64,000 nucleotides of DNA from Aphelenchoides besseyi (Eukaryota > Nematoda > Chromadorea > Rhabditida > Aphelenchoididae), in the NCBI GenBank assembly GCA_024699855.1, contig JAMPIQ010000002.1:14012001-14076000 (forward strand), given 5' to 3'. The notes beneath the pieces are model-generated. The model had not been told where the DNA came from. It was given only the letters and a program-made list of their open reading frames with translations, and ran no database searches. Below are positions 55,066 through 64,000 of the stretch, piece by piece; within the stretch, counting starts at the first letter, position 1, and each line of letters opens with the position of its first letter. The translations under genes were made by a program, and so were the position numbers.

Positions 55066-56802
55066 CTATCGACGAGTTCCGTCCTCGAAGAAAATTCCAC
55101 CATCGATCGAACAGTATTTGGGACAAATACCTGAAAGTTGTCCAATTGATGCTTGTTATCGCTACGTGCAAATTCACCTCTTTCACCATCTTGTCCGGGA
55201 GCTCCAACACGACCAATTTCTCCTTGTTTTCCGCTAAAAAAACTCTTTAACAATCGTGAATTCTCAAACGTTACGGTAATCCCGGTGGTCCTAAAACTTT
55301 TAATTAACAAACATTTCACTATGATAATCAACCTGATGGTCCGGGCGGTCCCTGAAATAAACGGATTAGAGTTTGTACACGTAAAATCAACTAACCGGCG
55401 GTCCCATTGATCCATCAGCGCCCGGTCGACCTAAGGAGTAATGTTCGAGCATCAATTGGTGTTAAAAACAACATACCTGGCTCTCCGACGTCACCAGGCA
55501 AACCGACAGGTCCTTAATTTGAATTAGAACTTGATACCAATGCCTTCAACGACTCTCACCTTGATCTCCGACCTAAACAATTTGATTTCGATTACTACGA
55601 AAAGAACTTACTGGTCCCGTGTCGCCTGGAAGTGCTGGTGTTGAAATCGCTGGCCGTCCAGGTTCTCCTCTGCTTCCATCACGTCCGGCTGTTTGTTTCG
55701 TATGATTATTTATCTTCCTGTTACTCACGTTCTCCTGGTGGTCTTAAAAATGAAAAGGATTAAATGAAAATTTCAACTTAAACTTATCATTAGGTCCGAC
55801 TGGTCCTTGTGGTCCTTAAGCGAATAGAACGATGTCATTTATAAACATAAACAACTCTTACCGGGCGCCCCATCATTTCCACTTCTACCACTGCAATAAT
55901 CCAGTAAGTATTGATTTAAAAAAGAAAAATTACGGCAATCCAATTGGTCCAGGGCTTCCAGCTTAAGTTTCATTAGTTTGACTTCAAATCAGATGCTTAC
56001 GTTCTCCTGGTGGGCCCTGAAAATGAAATATTATCTAAAGAAATGTTAACAAATGTACCGGAAGCCCAATTTCGCCCGCGGCACATGGAGTGCATGGAGG
56101 TTCAGTGATTTCTTCACAAACCCTAGAAATTATAAAATTGAGTTGATGAAGCAACATCCTTACGCTGGTGGGCGACCTGGAAAGCCCGGAGCACCTTAAA
56201 TTTTGCGTTTATTTGTACATTCTCAATCATTCATCCAACCATTTGCTCCAGGTCTTCCTTAAAAAGAACTTATAAGACCATGTATACAGCGAGAACAAAC
56301 CTGGTACTCCATTTCGTCCCGGAGGTCCCTAGAATATGAACGATAAGATCAAATTTGTCGTGAAATAATACCGGCGGTCCAGGCAAACCAGGCAAACAAC
56401 AACCTAAATTGAGATTAGCCGATTGATTGATCTCTCTATTACAACCTTCACATTGTGCAGCAGCAGTACTACGTCGAAATCGAGAGTTTGTGTGATTGTT
56501 CAATTCATTCAAATGCAACATTGGCGGCAATTGCATACGCGGCAGTGCACGATATTCGTTCATTTCCAACATCACTTCTTTGGCAGACATCTAGAACATT
56601 AATGATATAAGCCATTCAAATACGATCGACCTACTTTGCAAAACTCCATCTCGTGATAAACACGATTATGGACACTGTTAACATAGTTGTTCACGATTGG
56701 CAACGTAATGAAGACTGCCAAAATTGCTGCCAACGAAAAGCCGACTGCCGAATACGCAACGAATCGATACGCCTTCTCACGTATCTCCGACTCGACAATC
56801 AT
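55066..56802 (-). CDS. Nematode cuticle collagen cut by many tiny introns
   Basis: A structural cuticle collagen. The start at 56802 gives the nematode cuticle-collagen N-terminal domain: REKAYRFVAYSAVGFSLAAI, a membrane helix and HEMEFCK|MSAKEVMLEM. Next is a dibasic furin-like site (RFRRS) and cysteines (CEGC, CCLPGLPGPP). Gly-X-Y repeats follow, spread over about 14 very short exons (for example GRNGVPG, GLPGDVGEPG, GRPGADGSMGPP, GEIGRVGAPGQDGERG). A central Cys pair (PPCTPC) interrupts them. The C-terminus GICPKYCSIDGG then FFEDGTRR and TAG at 55066 is diagnostic of one nematode collagen subgroup. Introns are around 40-50 nt, unlike the usual one-to-three-intron collagen genes of C. elegans. 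Confidence 0.92.
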
Positions 56803-56919
56803 TCCGTCAAGCTCTAGACTACGAACAATCAAGACAATAACACGAAAGTTACACGTAGCAATGAAAATGAACGGTCATAAGTTAACGTCAGAGGCTGTGC
56901 ATCGCGAGTAAAGAACATA

Positions 56920-57158
56920 CAGGGTGTCTCAAAAAAAAGGGCAATCGTGCTGTAACTTTTTAACCAGCCATTGTATGAAGATTCTGTAAAAAGAAACTAA
57001 GGTTGTTTTTGGCCGCGGAGTCGATTGGTCTAATTTTCTGCCGGATCGGACAAGTCCGCAGGCTGCTATGGACAATTTTGTACCTCCAAGCGAGTTTAAC
57101 GCTGCGAGTTTTTGCATAAATTTACAAACGATGCTTCCCATTCTTCATTTTTGTCTTC
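56920..57158 (+). repeat. Left terminal inverted repeat
   Basis: 239 bp, reverse-complementary to 57456-57694 with mismatches visible near positions 57112 and 57131 only. Confidence 0.92.
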
Positions 57159-57277
57159 CTTTTTTTTAAGCGCTGGCGGTATCAATAATCGAAGCGAGGC
57201 GAAATGGCGTGACGTCGTTATGTCACTTGATGGATGGACTTGATTACAGATTATTTATAACAATTTAAGATTAAAGA

Positions 57278-57424
57278 TTACAGTTTGTTAACAAGATGTT
57301 CAATGTGGCCTCCGTGTTCCCGTACTACCAAAGCAATGCGCTTAAGAAACTCATTAACCCACAAATTGCACAATGGAATCTTATGCCCTAGTTCTTCCCA
57401 TGCTTCCAAAATCCGGATTGTCAT
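57278..57424 (-). pseudogene. Transposase C-terminal remnant
   Basis: A 48-codon frame on the minus strand ends LKRIALVVREHGGHIEHLVN and a TAA. The pattern (helix, then C/A...GGHxEHL) is typical of the last residues of Tc1/mariner-like transposases. No DDE catalytic core is present, so the element cannot move on its own. Confidence 0.6.
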
Positions 57425-57455
57425 GAGTGGATTGATAACGACTGACCGTCATAAC

Positions 57456-57694
57456 GAAGACAAAAATGAAGAATGGGAAGCAGCGTTTGTAAATTTATGC
57501 AAAAACTCTCAGCGTTAAACTCGCTTGGAGGTACAAAATTGTCCATAGCAGCCTGCGGACTTGTCCGATCCGGCAGAAAATTAGACCAATCGACTCCGCG
57601 GCCAAAAACAACCTTAGTTTCTTTTTACAGAATCTTCATACAATGGCTGGTTAAAAAGTTACAGCACGATTGCCCTTTTTTTTGAGACACCCTG
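57456..57694 (-). repeat. Right terminal inverted repeat
   Basis: 239 bp, partner of 56920-57158. Confidence 0.92.
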
Positions 57695-57696
57695 TA

Positions 57697-58688
57697 TATG
57701 TAGTCACCAAAAAACAAAATGTACTCAAATAAACAAAGTCTTCGAGGAGAAAGGAATCTTCAAAATAAGACTCGATCGGAAGCCAAGTGCATATACGGAA
57801 CGTATGAGAGAGAGAGGTTACATGCGGGACTTCACAGCCGAATATCATTTGTTCTAATCGATCGGCTCCTCCTACAAAACCACCGGATTTCTTGATGAGT
57901 TCTACGCAATTTTACGCGCATTGCTCAAATCTCAACGCAATTGGGCAACGACTTCAGACACGAGGCCCAATCAAAATCCGGAGTTCCGCGCAAATTGGCT
58001 ATCGTCTTCAATCCACACACACACAGACAGCGGAAATAAGCGCCCGTAACCGTCGACATCCGGACGTTGAAGCCTGTGTGTTCGCTTCGACAGAACATCG
58101 CCGCAAAATTCGCGACGCCCACAATCAATGTCGTCGAAACAAAATCCATCGGCAACCTTTGCGTACAATAATCCTGATCCGCACTCTTCGTCGTCGCTCC
58201 GTTCAACCGTCTTTGTTCTTTTCGCCGTTTTCCGTGTGATGTCTTAATGCGGAAAGGGCTCGGAATCGTTGTACGAGTCGCCCAATGTACGTCAATCAAC
58301 CCCTCCGGCTCCTCATTCCGAACAACTTTGTTAGACGCGCGCAATGATGTCGGGGGGATGAAAAGATTGAAATGCAAAGATGATTTGTCGTCACGTTAAT
58401 GAAACGACTTCTCAACGTTCAGACTGTTCATCCACTAGACAGTCACAGAAAACAAAACGCTTTCGATATTCGAATCGAGTAAAACAAATTGCTAGCAAAA
58501 TGTGAAAAGTTTGTTGAACTTTTGACTACGAATTGTTTCGGTATCGCAATGCGGATATTCACAATCAACTATCTTGATTATATTGAGACAATTCTTATTG
58601 AGTTATAACTCCACCAATGAGCCTTTGTTAACATGTTTATTCGTCAAGATGACCACAAGCAAACTTGTAATTAAACGTTGAAAGTGTT
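57697..58688. other. Intergenic, with a short protease-propeptide-like frame
   Basis: A plus-strand frame at about 57734-57855 reads EEKGIFKIRLDRKPSAYTER and RERGYMRDF before a stop. This resembles the propeptide of A1 aspartic proteases, but no catalytic exon follows. The minus frame 57925-58377 shows no motif. Confidence 0.3.
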
Positions 58689-58869
58689 TCATCTGAGGAT
58701 CCCGGCGTACCAGAGACTGTTCATTTGTTCCAGATTTGTTGTCAATGCAAACATAAACGGTTCGTCAACGACGATCTTCTTGACCATTTCGCGTTTCTGA
58801 CGGTTTTTTCGTAAGCATCTCGAAATCTCCAACAACCGGATAATCAGCGCACCTTTTGAAGTGATCTGC
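58689..58869 (-). pseudogene. Possible serpin C-terminal fragment
   Basis: An exon preceded by a good acceptor (TTCTTTTGCAG) encodes about 60 residues ending at TGA 58689. The sequence VVDEPFMFALTTN then SLWYAGILR resembles the serpin C-terminal signature (ADHPFxFxI...LFxGxV). The preceding residues are Lys/Arg-rich and do not look like a normal reactive loop. No other serpin exon is visible within the next kilobase upstream. It may be a fragment, or a resemblance by chance. Confidence 0.3.
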
Positions 58870-58925
58870 AAAAGAACTCGACTTCACGAGCACAATTATA
58901 AGAAGTGACAGACCTTAATAAAAAG

Positions 58926-59120
58926 ATGCCCACAAAAGTGTCGGAACAACCGAAGAATCTGGAACTACGAGCAAAGTTGGATCGACAAATCGGTTATCTC
59001 AAAGAGCGGCTTGGAGTCAGGACTGCGAATACAAATCACATATTTCAACAGGAGTCCTCTTATAACTCCGGTTTGAGTCGTCGCGTCCTTGATCAAATCG
59101 AGTGTCAGAGTAAACTCTAA
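58926..59120 (+). CDS. Small uncharacterised protein, 64 residues
   Basis: A single-exon frame with ATG at 58926 and TAA at 59118, followed by an AATAAA signal near 59195. The protein is charged and helical (NLELRAKLDRQIGYLKERLG), has no signal peptide and matches no family that I know. The nearby polyadenylation signal and helical composition favour a real gene, but it is short. Confidence 0.4.
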   Translation: MPTKVSEQPKNLELRAKLDRQIGYLKERLGVRTANTNHIFQQESSYNSGLSRRVLDQIECQSKL

Positions 59121-59325
59121 TTTCTCATCTAATGTCCTTCTCATTATTCACATCGGATTTCTGTTGCATCGACTTTTGATGCTTCAAATTGTGAAATAAA
59201 AACGTCAACTTTCGTTGATGTTTCATTGCCGAGAACTCTTGCTTCAAACACAAAAAACGATTTTAATCAAACGGTAATTGACACCGTTTAGTGTCCAACC
59301 CATCGGGAACTCCAATTTCAATGGA

Positions 59326-60909
59326 ATGGTTGAAACAGGGCTTCGAATGCGCTCTGTTTGCTGTCATCAACAGTTTATAAGCAGAAGGCAAAGTCGAGAA
59401 TATGAACGGGGAATACAATCCGGAAATTTGCATCAAATTCTGAAATTAGTGTTTGCGACGTTAAACTCGTCAGTTGTTTGCTCGCTCATCAATCGCAGAG
59501 TCGGTCAGCTGAGGCCAATGTTACGCTCAGTACAAAATGGAGTGATGGGCGATCATGCGTTGATATTTTCGTGCATCGGTAGTGAATCGGCTCAACATGC
59601 CAATTCCGGAAGCAGTCCCGCGACCAGTGGATTCGGTTTGTAGGTTCCCCGTCTTTAGATTATGTTTATGATTCATGTCTTCAGGAACAGTAACTTTTTA
59701 CATTTGATGTCCGATGCAAACAATTTTCAATCAGTCAACTACAAAACTGCCATGTGTCGATTGTTTCTACTCGGCAATTGTTCAAAAGGAAACTTCTGCT
59801 CGTTTGCGCACGGTGACCACGAGCTTCGTCCCAGTCCGTTAGTTCGAGAAAGTTTGATCGATTTGTGAACGGTTTTAGAAACATTGGATTCTGTCATCCG
59901 TTGTATCGTACGAAACCATGTCGGAAATACCATTATACGGGGATCTGTGAGTTCGGAAACAACTGTTTTTATCTTCATCCCGGAATGGTATCTCAACCGA
60001 CAATGCGTCCGATGCATCGTGGGGATGGCTGGGTATGTGGACTGAAGAAGCTCAAAATTGCTGTTGTTTAGACGTCAATGTCGAATAATTCGGTTGGGTT
60101 TCCATTGAATTACGATTATTCAATGGTTTGTTTTGTGTTCAATTCCAAAATCGTTTCTTTCAGATCGATTACTCGTACGGTCAATCGTTTGTGCCGATGG
60201 AAAACGGATTGTCGAGTTGCATGAATACGGTCGGGTTTCCGGTGATTAATGAGGAGTTTATCCAGTCGTTTATCTTGAAGTTTTAGTTTCTCGAACAACA
60301 ACCGACCACTTCGAACTTTGAAAATTTACAATCGGTGAGGTGAAGATGTTTTCGAAGTTGATTATCATAGCGTTTCAGCCGCATGAAGATTTGAATTCAC
60401 CGATTGAGTCTTTGGAACAAACTGAATACCAAGAAGACGAGCTTGATGCAATGGACTTCGACTCAGTAGATGAAATAAGTTTTTTCGTTTGTTTTCTTTA
60501 CCAACTCCAAACCTATAGTTTTGGCTAATGAGCACTCGTTTCAGGTTGATTCAGTGACGTCTGAAGAGTCGAGTTGTTTCGAAGGGACTGTTGAAAACGT
60601 TGTGTTCTCTGCGTTGCCGAAAGAGGACGACGATAAAACGCCGTGGGCATCGGCAACAGCAATCGGTTCGTCATTGAATTCCGATGATTCACGTGCGAAG
60701 ACATTCAAACATCGTCGCTTGCCACGTGTTTTGCATCACTCGATCAATTTCAGTTATCCAATGCAGTCGAACAACAGCGATCTTTTTTCGTCAACGTATC
60801 AGGCGAAAAGGGGAAGGAAAATGAAGACGAATTCAGTCAGCGAGTTTGGGGTTTGTTCTCCTGAAGTGGCTTTCAATTCCTTCATTTTCAGAATCGTCGT
60901 TATACTTGA
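59326..60909 (+). CDS. Tandem CCCH zinc-finger protein (TIS11/POS-1-like)
   Basis: RNA-binding protein of the type that controls mRNA stability or translation in germline and embryo. Finger 1 is YKTAMCRLFLLGNCSKGNF then CSFAHG (C-x7-C-x5-C-x3-H, one residue shorter than usual). Finger 2 is YRTKPCRKYHYTGICEFGNN then CFYLHPG (C-x8-C-x5-C-x3-H), with the YRTKPC lead-in typical of the family. The downstream part is Tyr/Met-rich, then acidic (DELDAMDFDSVD), and ends with basic RGRKMKTN and SVSEFGNRRYT, TGA at 60907. About eight exons are present. The part before finger 1 (59326-59640) is one open exon and less secure; the start could be elsewhere. Confidence 0.75.
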
Positions 60910-61207
60910 GAGATGATAGTTGTTTTTATTGTACATAGAGATTTTATTGAGTGTAAATTTGTTTGTGACGAGGAATAAAGTGATGTAGCGGTTGGAATAA
61001 GAAGAGCTTCTCGTTAAACTCCAGACCACAATTTATGTCTTCCCGCGAGTCTTGTTATTGGAAACGAGTAATTGTTGGCATTCCGATATTTCATTGTTAT
61101 ATCGACATACCGATTGTTTATCGTCGAAGCGAACAAATCAATTGGATATGCAATCTAAAAGGATTAGAATACTTGACTAGTGTTTTTTGGATTATTAGCA
61201 CCACGAG

Positions 61208-62111
61208 ATGGCCTTGCAGATCATAGAGGGAACGAATGAACTGATCAAACAGTATTTCCAGAGCTACCGCTATTACAACACTCTTGCTGGAAATGATCGC
61301 GAAGAACAGTACGAAAGGGATTTCCGAGTTCAGGTTCGAGGCGTGTGACTTTGAAGCTTTAAATTTGAAATTTTCAGGTCGACAGAATAGTTTCGGGAAT
61401 CGTTAAGTTCATGGAGACCTACGATATCGATTCTTTGATTTTAATATGGGAGTTTTTCAACACCAAACTTTTCAACAACATGGATGAGGTAAAAGCTCTT
61501 TTACGAGGTTGTTGTACTCCTGATTTAGTATGAAACGCGAATGGCTAGCAAACTGGAAGCTGACATCTTCAAACTCTACATCACGAATTGCGTTCAAAAT
61601 AAGCAAACACAAAAGTGCGTTTATTTCTACGAAAAAATGTCTCCGTCGATAGCAAACAACAAACATTGGACTGAATGGTATGCATTACCTTATGTTGTGA
61701 ATGCATCGTCTCAAGAACCGTATCGAAACTACTTCTCGAAACAATGGCACGAGCTTCTTCTTGTTAGTTTGCACAATTTCATTGCGAATCGAATCGACAA
61801 ACTTTGTAAACCACCACTAGTCAATCCTTCTTTTATGAACAACGAATCAGTTGAGGACGGGGTTTGTGAACGACTACAAATTGAAGCCTAATTACTCGAA
61901 TTTCAGTCAGCCAATGGTCACGTAGCACTTCGACATTCGTTGACAACGAGTCTAATGGATGATTTTACGATAATCGCCCAGTGAGTTCATGGAAATAGTT
62001 TTCTCGTATTTGGATTGTTATTTCAGACGTTCGGTTGTCAAATCCACTCAATCGAAATCCTCGTTGAAGAACGTTCTTCGCAGCATCACGGGTCGTCGAT
62101 TTGAAGACTAG
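61208..62111 (+). CDS. WDR91: WDR91-like N-terminal protein lacking WD40 repeats
   Basis: WDR91 (SORF-1 in C. elegans) with SORF-2/WDR81 lowers PI3P on endosomes. Five exons start at 61208, after a TTAG acceptor. The frame begins MALQIIEGTNELIKQYFQSY, a LisH-like helix pair, then FRVQVDRIVSGIVKFMETYD and LILIWEFFNTKLFNN, matching human FRVDKIVDQLQQLMQVYD and LRDYWSYLERRLF. Next is VYFYEKMSPSI, WTEWYALPYV and NYFSKQWHELLLVSLHNFI, matching WADTFIVSLHNFL. The frame closes at TAG 62109 after a basic segment (SITGRRFED). The WD40 propeller that makes up the rest of WDR91 is absent here, and none is seen to the end of the window. An AATAAA signal near 62308 suggests that this is the real end. Confidence 0.75.
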
Positions 62112-63348
62112 GAATTTGCGTCAGTTGAAATCTTCGTTGCTCAAATTCGTTCACTTCGAACTCTGTAGTTTTGGTTAATCTCAGGATGTCAATGTACTTA
62201 CACAATTATTTTCGATTACACGTGCCTTTCCATTCCATTACACCCATTACTTATGAGCATATCGATTGTTTAGTTCGAGGTTAATTTGTTTTCGAATGAA
62301 GTCAATTAATAAACGGTTTGCGTTAATTTGCTATTGCGGTCATTTGGAAGTCCGACGAGCTTCTTGAAATCGCTCCGCTAACTGACCAAGAGGACATTTG
62401 CACATTAAAACTTTCGCTGCCGAGCAATCGAAATTCACCAGTGAGTAGTGTGTTGGGTTCCGGCAATTGCTTGCGGTCTCCGAATAGCTACTGACGAGGA
62501 GGTTTCTTGTGAGTACGAAAAGACACCCAATCCACAGGCTCAATGGCGATAGAGAGGCAAGAAATTTGGCCGAAGAGGAATCGACCGTTGGGAGTGGACT
62601 GCCGAGTAACAGGTGAGGATGCCGTTTCAACGCAAATGACGGAGGCCCACTGATACGAACGTCTCGACCCACGCCGCCGTCTCTCTCTTCTGGCCAACGG
62701 GAATGATTGGAAGGGCCCGAAAATTTTGGAGCGACGTTTTTTGCTTCCATGTTTCCCCTACGGGCGGTTAGCTGCTGCGTAGGCGGGGAATTTGATTTCT
62801 TTATTTTTCCGACTACAACCGTTTTGATTGGAGCGCGATTATGAGATCAGGTCGGACGCGTTTTCGACTTCATCTTCCAAACTGTTTTCCGACTATCTGT
62901 CCCAGTGGCATGGGAAGTGAGTCAGCGCTCCGAAAACGCGTGAGCGCGCTTCGAAGCCGCGTCCACCGCCATTTTGCATGTTCGATGCCGTTTCGCGCAC
63001 TCGGTCTTTTCCATTGCGCCGTTTTCTTTTTTTGTATCGACCAAAAAAGGAAACTGATTTGATGAGTCATTCGATGATTGTTCCCAAAAACGTTTCCCAC
63101 CCTTTTTTTTAAGGAAGCGCGTTCCGCACGTCGACGGCGCAAAAGTGAGCGGCCGCGACTCTCCACCACGAGAGCCGTTTTTTTGCTCACAGCGGTCAGA
63201 GCGAATTTGACCGCAGCTCTCGATAACAAAACGACGAGCAGCCGCGCGTCTTGTTGCCCGATTTCCGCCATTCAGTTGGCAGCCGTGGACGCGCGTTTTT
63301 GCATCGATTGGAAGTCTGATTTTCTTTAGCCGCCGACTGCACCCAAAA
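62112..63348. other. Intergenic and probable promoter of the integrin gene
   Basis: It contains the 3' UTR of the previous gene (AATAAA near 62308) and a GC-richer stretch (62600-63340). Overlapping frames on both strands there have no motif. I see no supported gene. Confidence 0.4.
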
Positions 63349-64000
63349 ATGGGTTGCCGAGACCGCAATCGACTCGTTTGCTTCTTCGCAGTTTCCATCT
63401 TCTTGCTCGTCGTCGATGGTCAAAGTTGGGGACAGGATTCAGGTCGGTAGTTTTCTTTGCATTTACGTTCAAATCGAAACTCTTCACCGTCTGATTCATT
63501 TCAACGGTCCTGTTAGTCGCCTCGATTTCCACAATGGAAGTCGTGATTCACGATCTTGGGCACCGGGTTTCGTCTTTTTGACTAAAACCGTTGAATTGAA
63601 TTTCACAGAAACCAAATTAATTTGGAATAATGACTTACGAATTAACTTTCAGTAAACGAAGGCGAAATCATTCCTGCTCAAGCAGGTTTTCCCTGTCACT
63701 CCCTTGCTCAACAGAACTATACATGCAGTGCGTGTATTCAAATGCACGATTCTTGTGCCTGGTGCTCGGACTTCGTAGGTTGATGAGGATTTGGAATGAA
63801 TTGACTGGTTTTTCAGAGCTTCAACAATCTCACTTCGTTTTCGCGATGTGACACTTATCAGAATCTGCTCGAACATGGTTGTGCTACGAATCAGGTCGTG
63901 AACCCGCAGAGTACGTTGCGTACGATCGCAGCGGAGCCGTTCGTCGATGGCGACGTGGACACCGAAAACATTCAACTTCGACCTCAAGAAGTCGAAATTC
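63349..64000 (+). CDS. pat-3: Integrin beta subunit, 5' part only
   Basis: Cell-surface receptor subunit linking extracellular matrix to the cytoskeleton; PAT-3 is the nematode beta chain. Exons are 63349-63442, 63653-63774 and 63817 to beyond the window. The start gives a signal peptide (LVCFFAVSIFLLVVDGQ). The mature part has the PSI domain: CSACIQMHDSCAWCSDF, then RCDTYQNLLEHGC and a VVNPQST segment. These match the beta-integrin pattern (C..C...CAWC...RC......L...GC). The frame is open at the right edge, just before the expected beta-I/hybrid domain (LRPQEVEI, matching the family QLxPQxVxL motif). Confidence 0.9.

Larger units (their letters stand above)
56920..57694. mobile_element. TIR DNA transposon derivative, 775 bp, TA target duplication
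   Basis: The element begins CAGGGTGTCTC and ends GAGACACCCTG, with TA on both sides (56918-56919 and 57695-57696), as for Tc1/mariner-type insertion. The terminal inverted repeats are 239 bp each and differ by about 2 bases. The 297-bp centre carries the end of a transposase-like frame on the minus strand. Such long inverted repeats around a remnant suggest a non-autonomous or fold-back derivative. The high TIR identity argues for recent activity or recent inverted duplication. Confidence 0.92.

Noticed and set aside
57734..57855. Aspartic-protease propeptide-like frame
   Set aside because: The similarity is short, it ends in a stop, and no catalytic exon follows; kept only as a note in the intergenic entry.
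57925..58377. 150-codon minus-strand frame
   Set aside because: No recognisable motif, and the complementary plus strand is also open for over 100 codons, so coding cannot be assigned.
62870..63398. Two overlapping long minus-strand frames upstream of integrin beta
   Set aside because: The sequence is GC-richer and stop-poor by composition; frames on both strands are open and none has a domain.

Overview
This window is nuclear genomic DNA from a nematode. The clearest evidence is a cuticle collagen (minus strand, 55066-56802) with the nematode N-terminal cuticle-collagen domain and the stereotyped C-terminal end G-I-C-P-K-Y-C...F-F-E-D-G-T-R-R. A cuticlin-like VWA+ZP secreted protein, NCoR/GEI-8, UNC-119, SERCA and integrin-beta genes support this. 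Nearly all genes are cut into short exons by introns of about 40-60 nt (GT...AG, often ending TTTAG or TTTCAG). That is compact, but not obviously Caenorhabditis; I cannot name the species.

Layout. 1-16.6 kb: an unrecognised multi-exon gene; a divergent pair RPRD1 (minus) / LAMTOR5 (plus); a second unrecognised gene; a PHF12-like double-PHD protein; UNC-119; a polytopic membrane protein; a short SKP1-like gene. 16.8-25.6 kb: mostly minus strand, with the VWA-ZP cuticlin-like gene, a DPR/ZIG-type two-Ig cell-surface protein, a gene-poor stretch, and the E2 enzyme UBE2K. 25.6-29.4 kb: a 284-bp block upstream of UBE2K is repeated almost perfectly at the 5' edge of a PIG-T gene that lacks its N-terminal part. 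29.6-36.5 kb: NCoR/SMRT-type corepressor and LRRFIP. 36.5-43.4 kb: about 7 kb with no gene I can support. 43.4-48.9 kb: SERCA Ca2+ ATPase with a probable alternative last exon. 48.9-54.9 kb: two tandem polypeptide GalNAc-transferases that share a near-identical 385-bp tract, with a small DENR-like gene between them. 55-57.7 kb: the collagen, then a 775-bp TIR transposon with 239-bp inverted repeats and a transposase remnant. 58-64 kb: a possible serpin fragment, a small ORF, a tandem-CCCH protein, the N-terminal half of a WDR91-like protein, and the start of an integrin beta subunit that runs off the right end.

Functionally this is a mix of housekeeping genes (lysosomal/endosomal LAMTOR5 and WDR91, ubiquitin UBE2K and SKP1-like, secretory-pathway GalNAc-Ts and PIG-T, chromatin NCoR and PHF12, ER calcium SERCA) and nematode body-wall and matrix genes (collagen, cuticlin, integrin). 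It is not an operon or island. The most interesting signals are evolutionary: promoter duplication onto a truncated gene, gene conversion between tandem paralogues, a missing splice acceptor in one paralogue, several genes reduced to one domain, and a TIR-rich element. I saw no unmistakable new defence or biosynthetic system. Exon boundaries were read by eye from splice motifs and protein-family similarity; no alignment or search was run.
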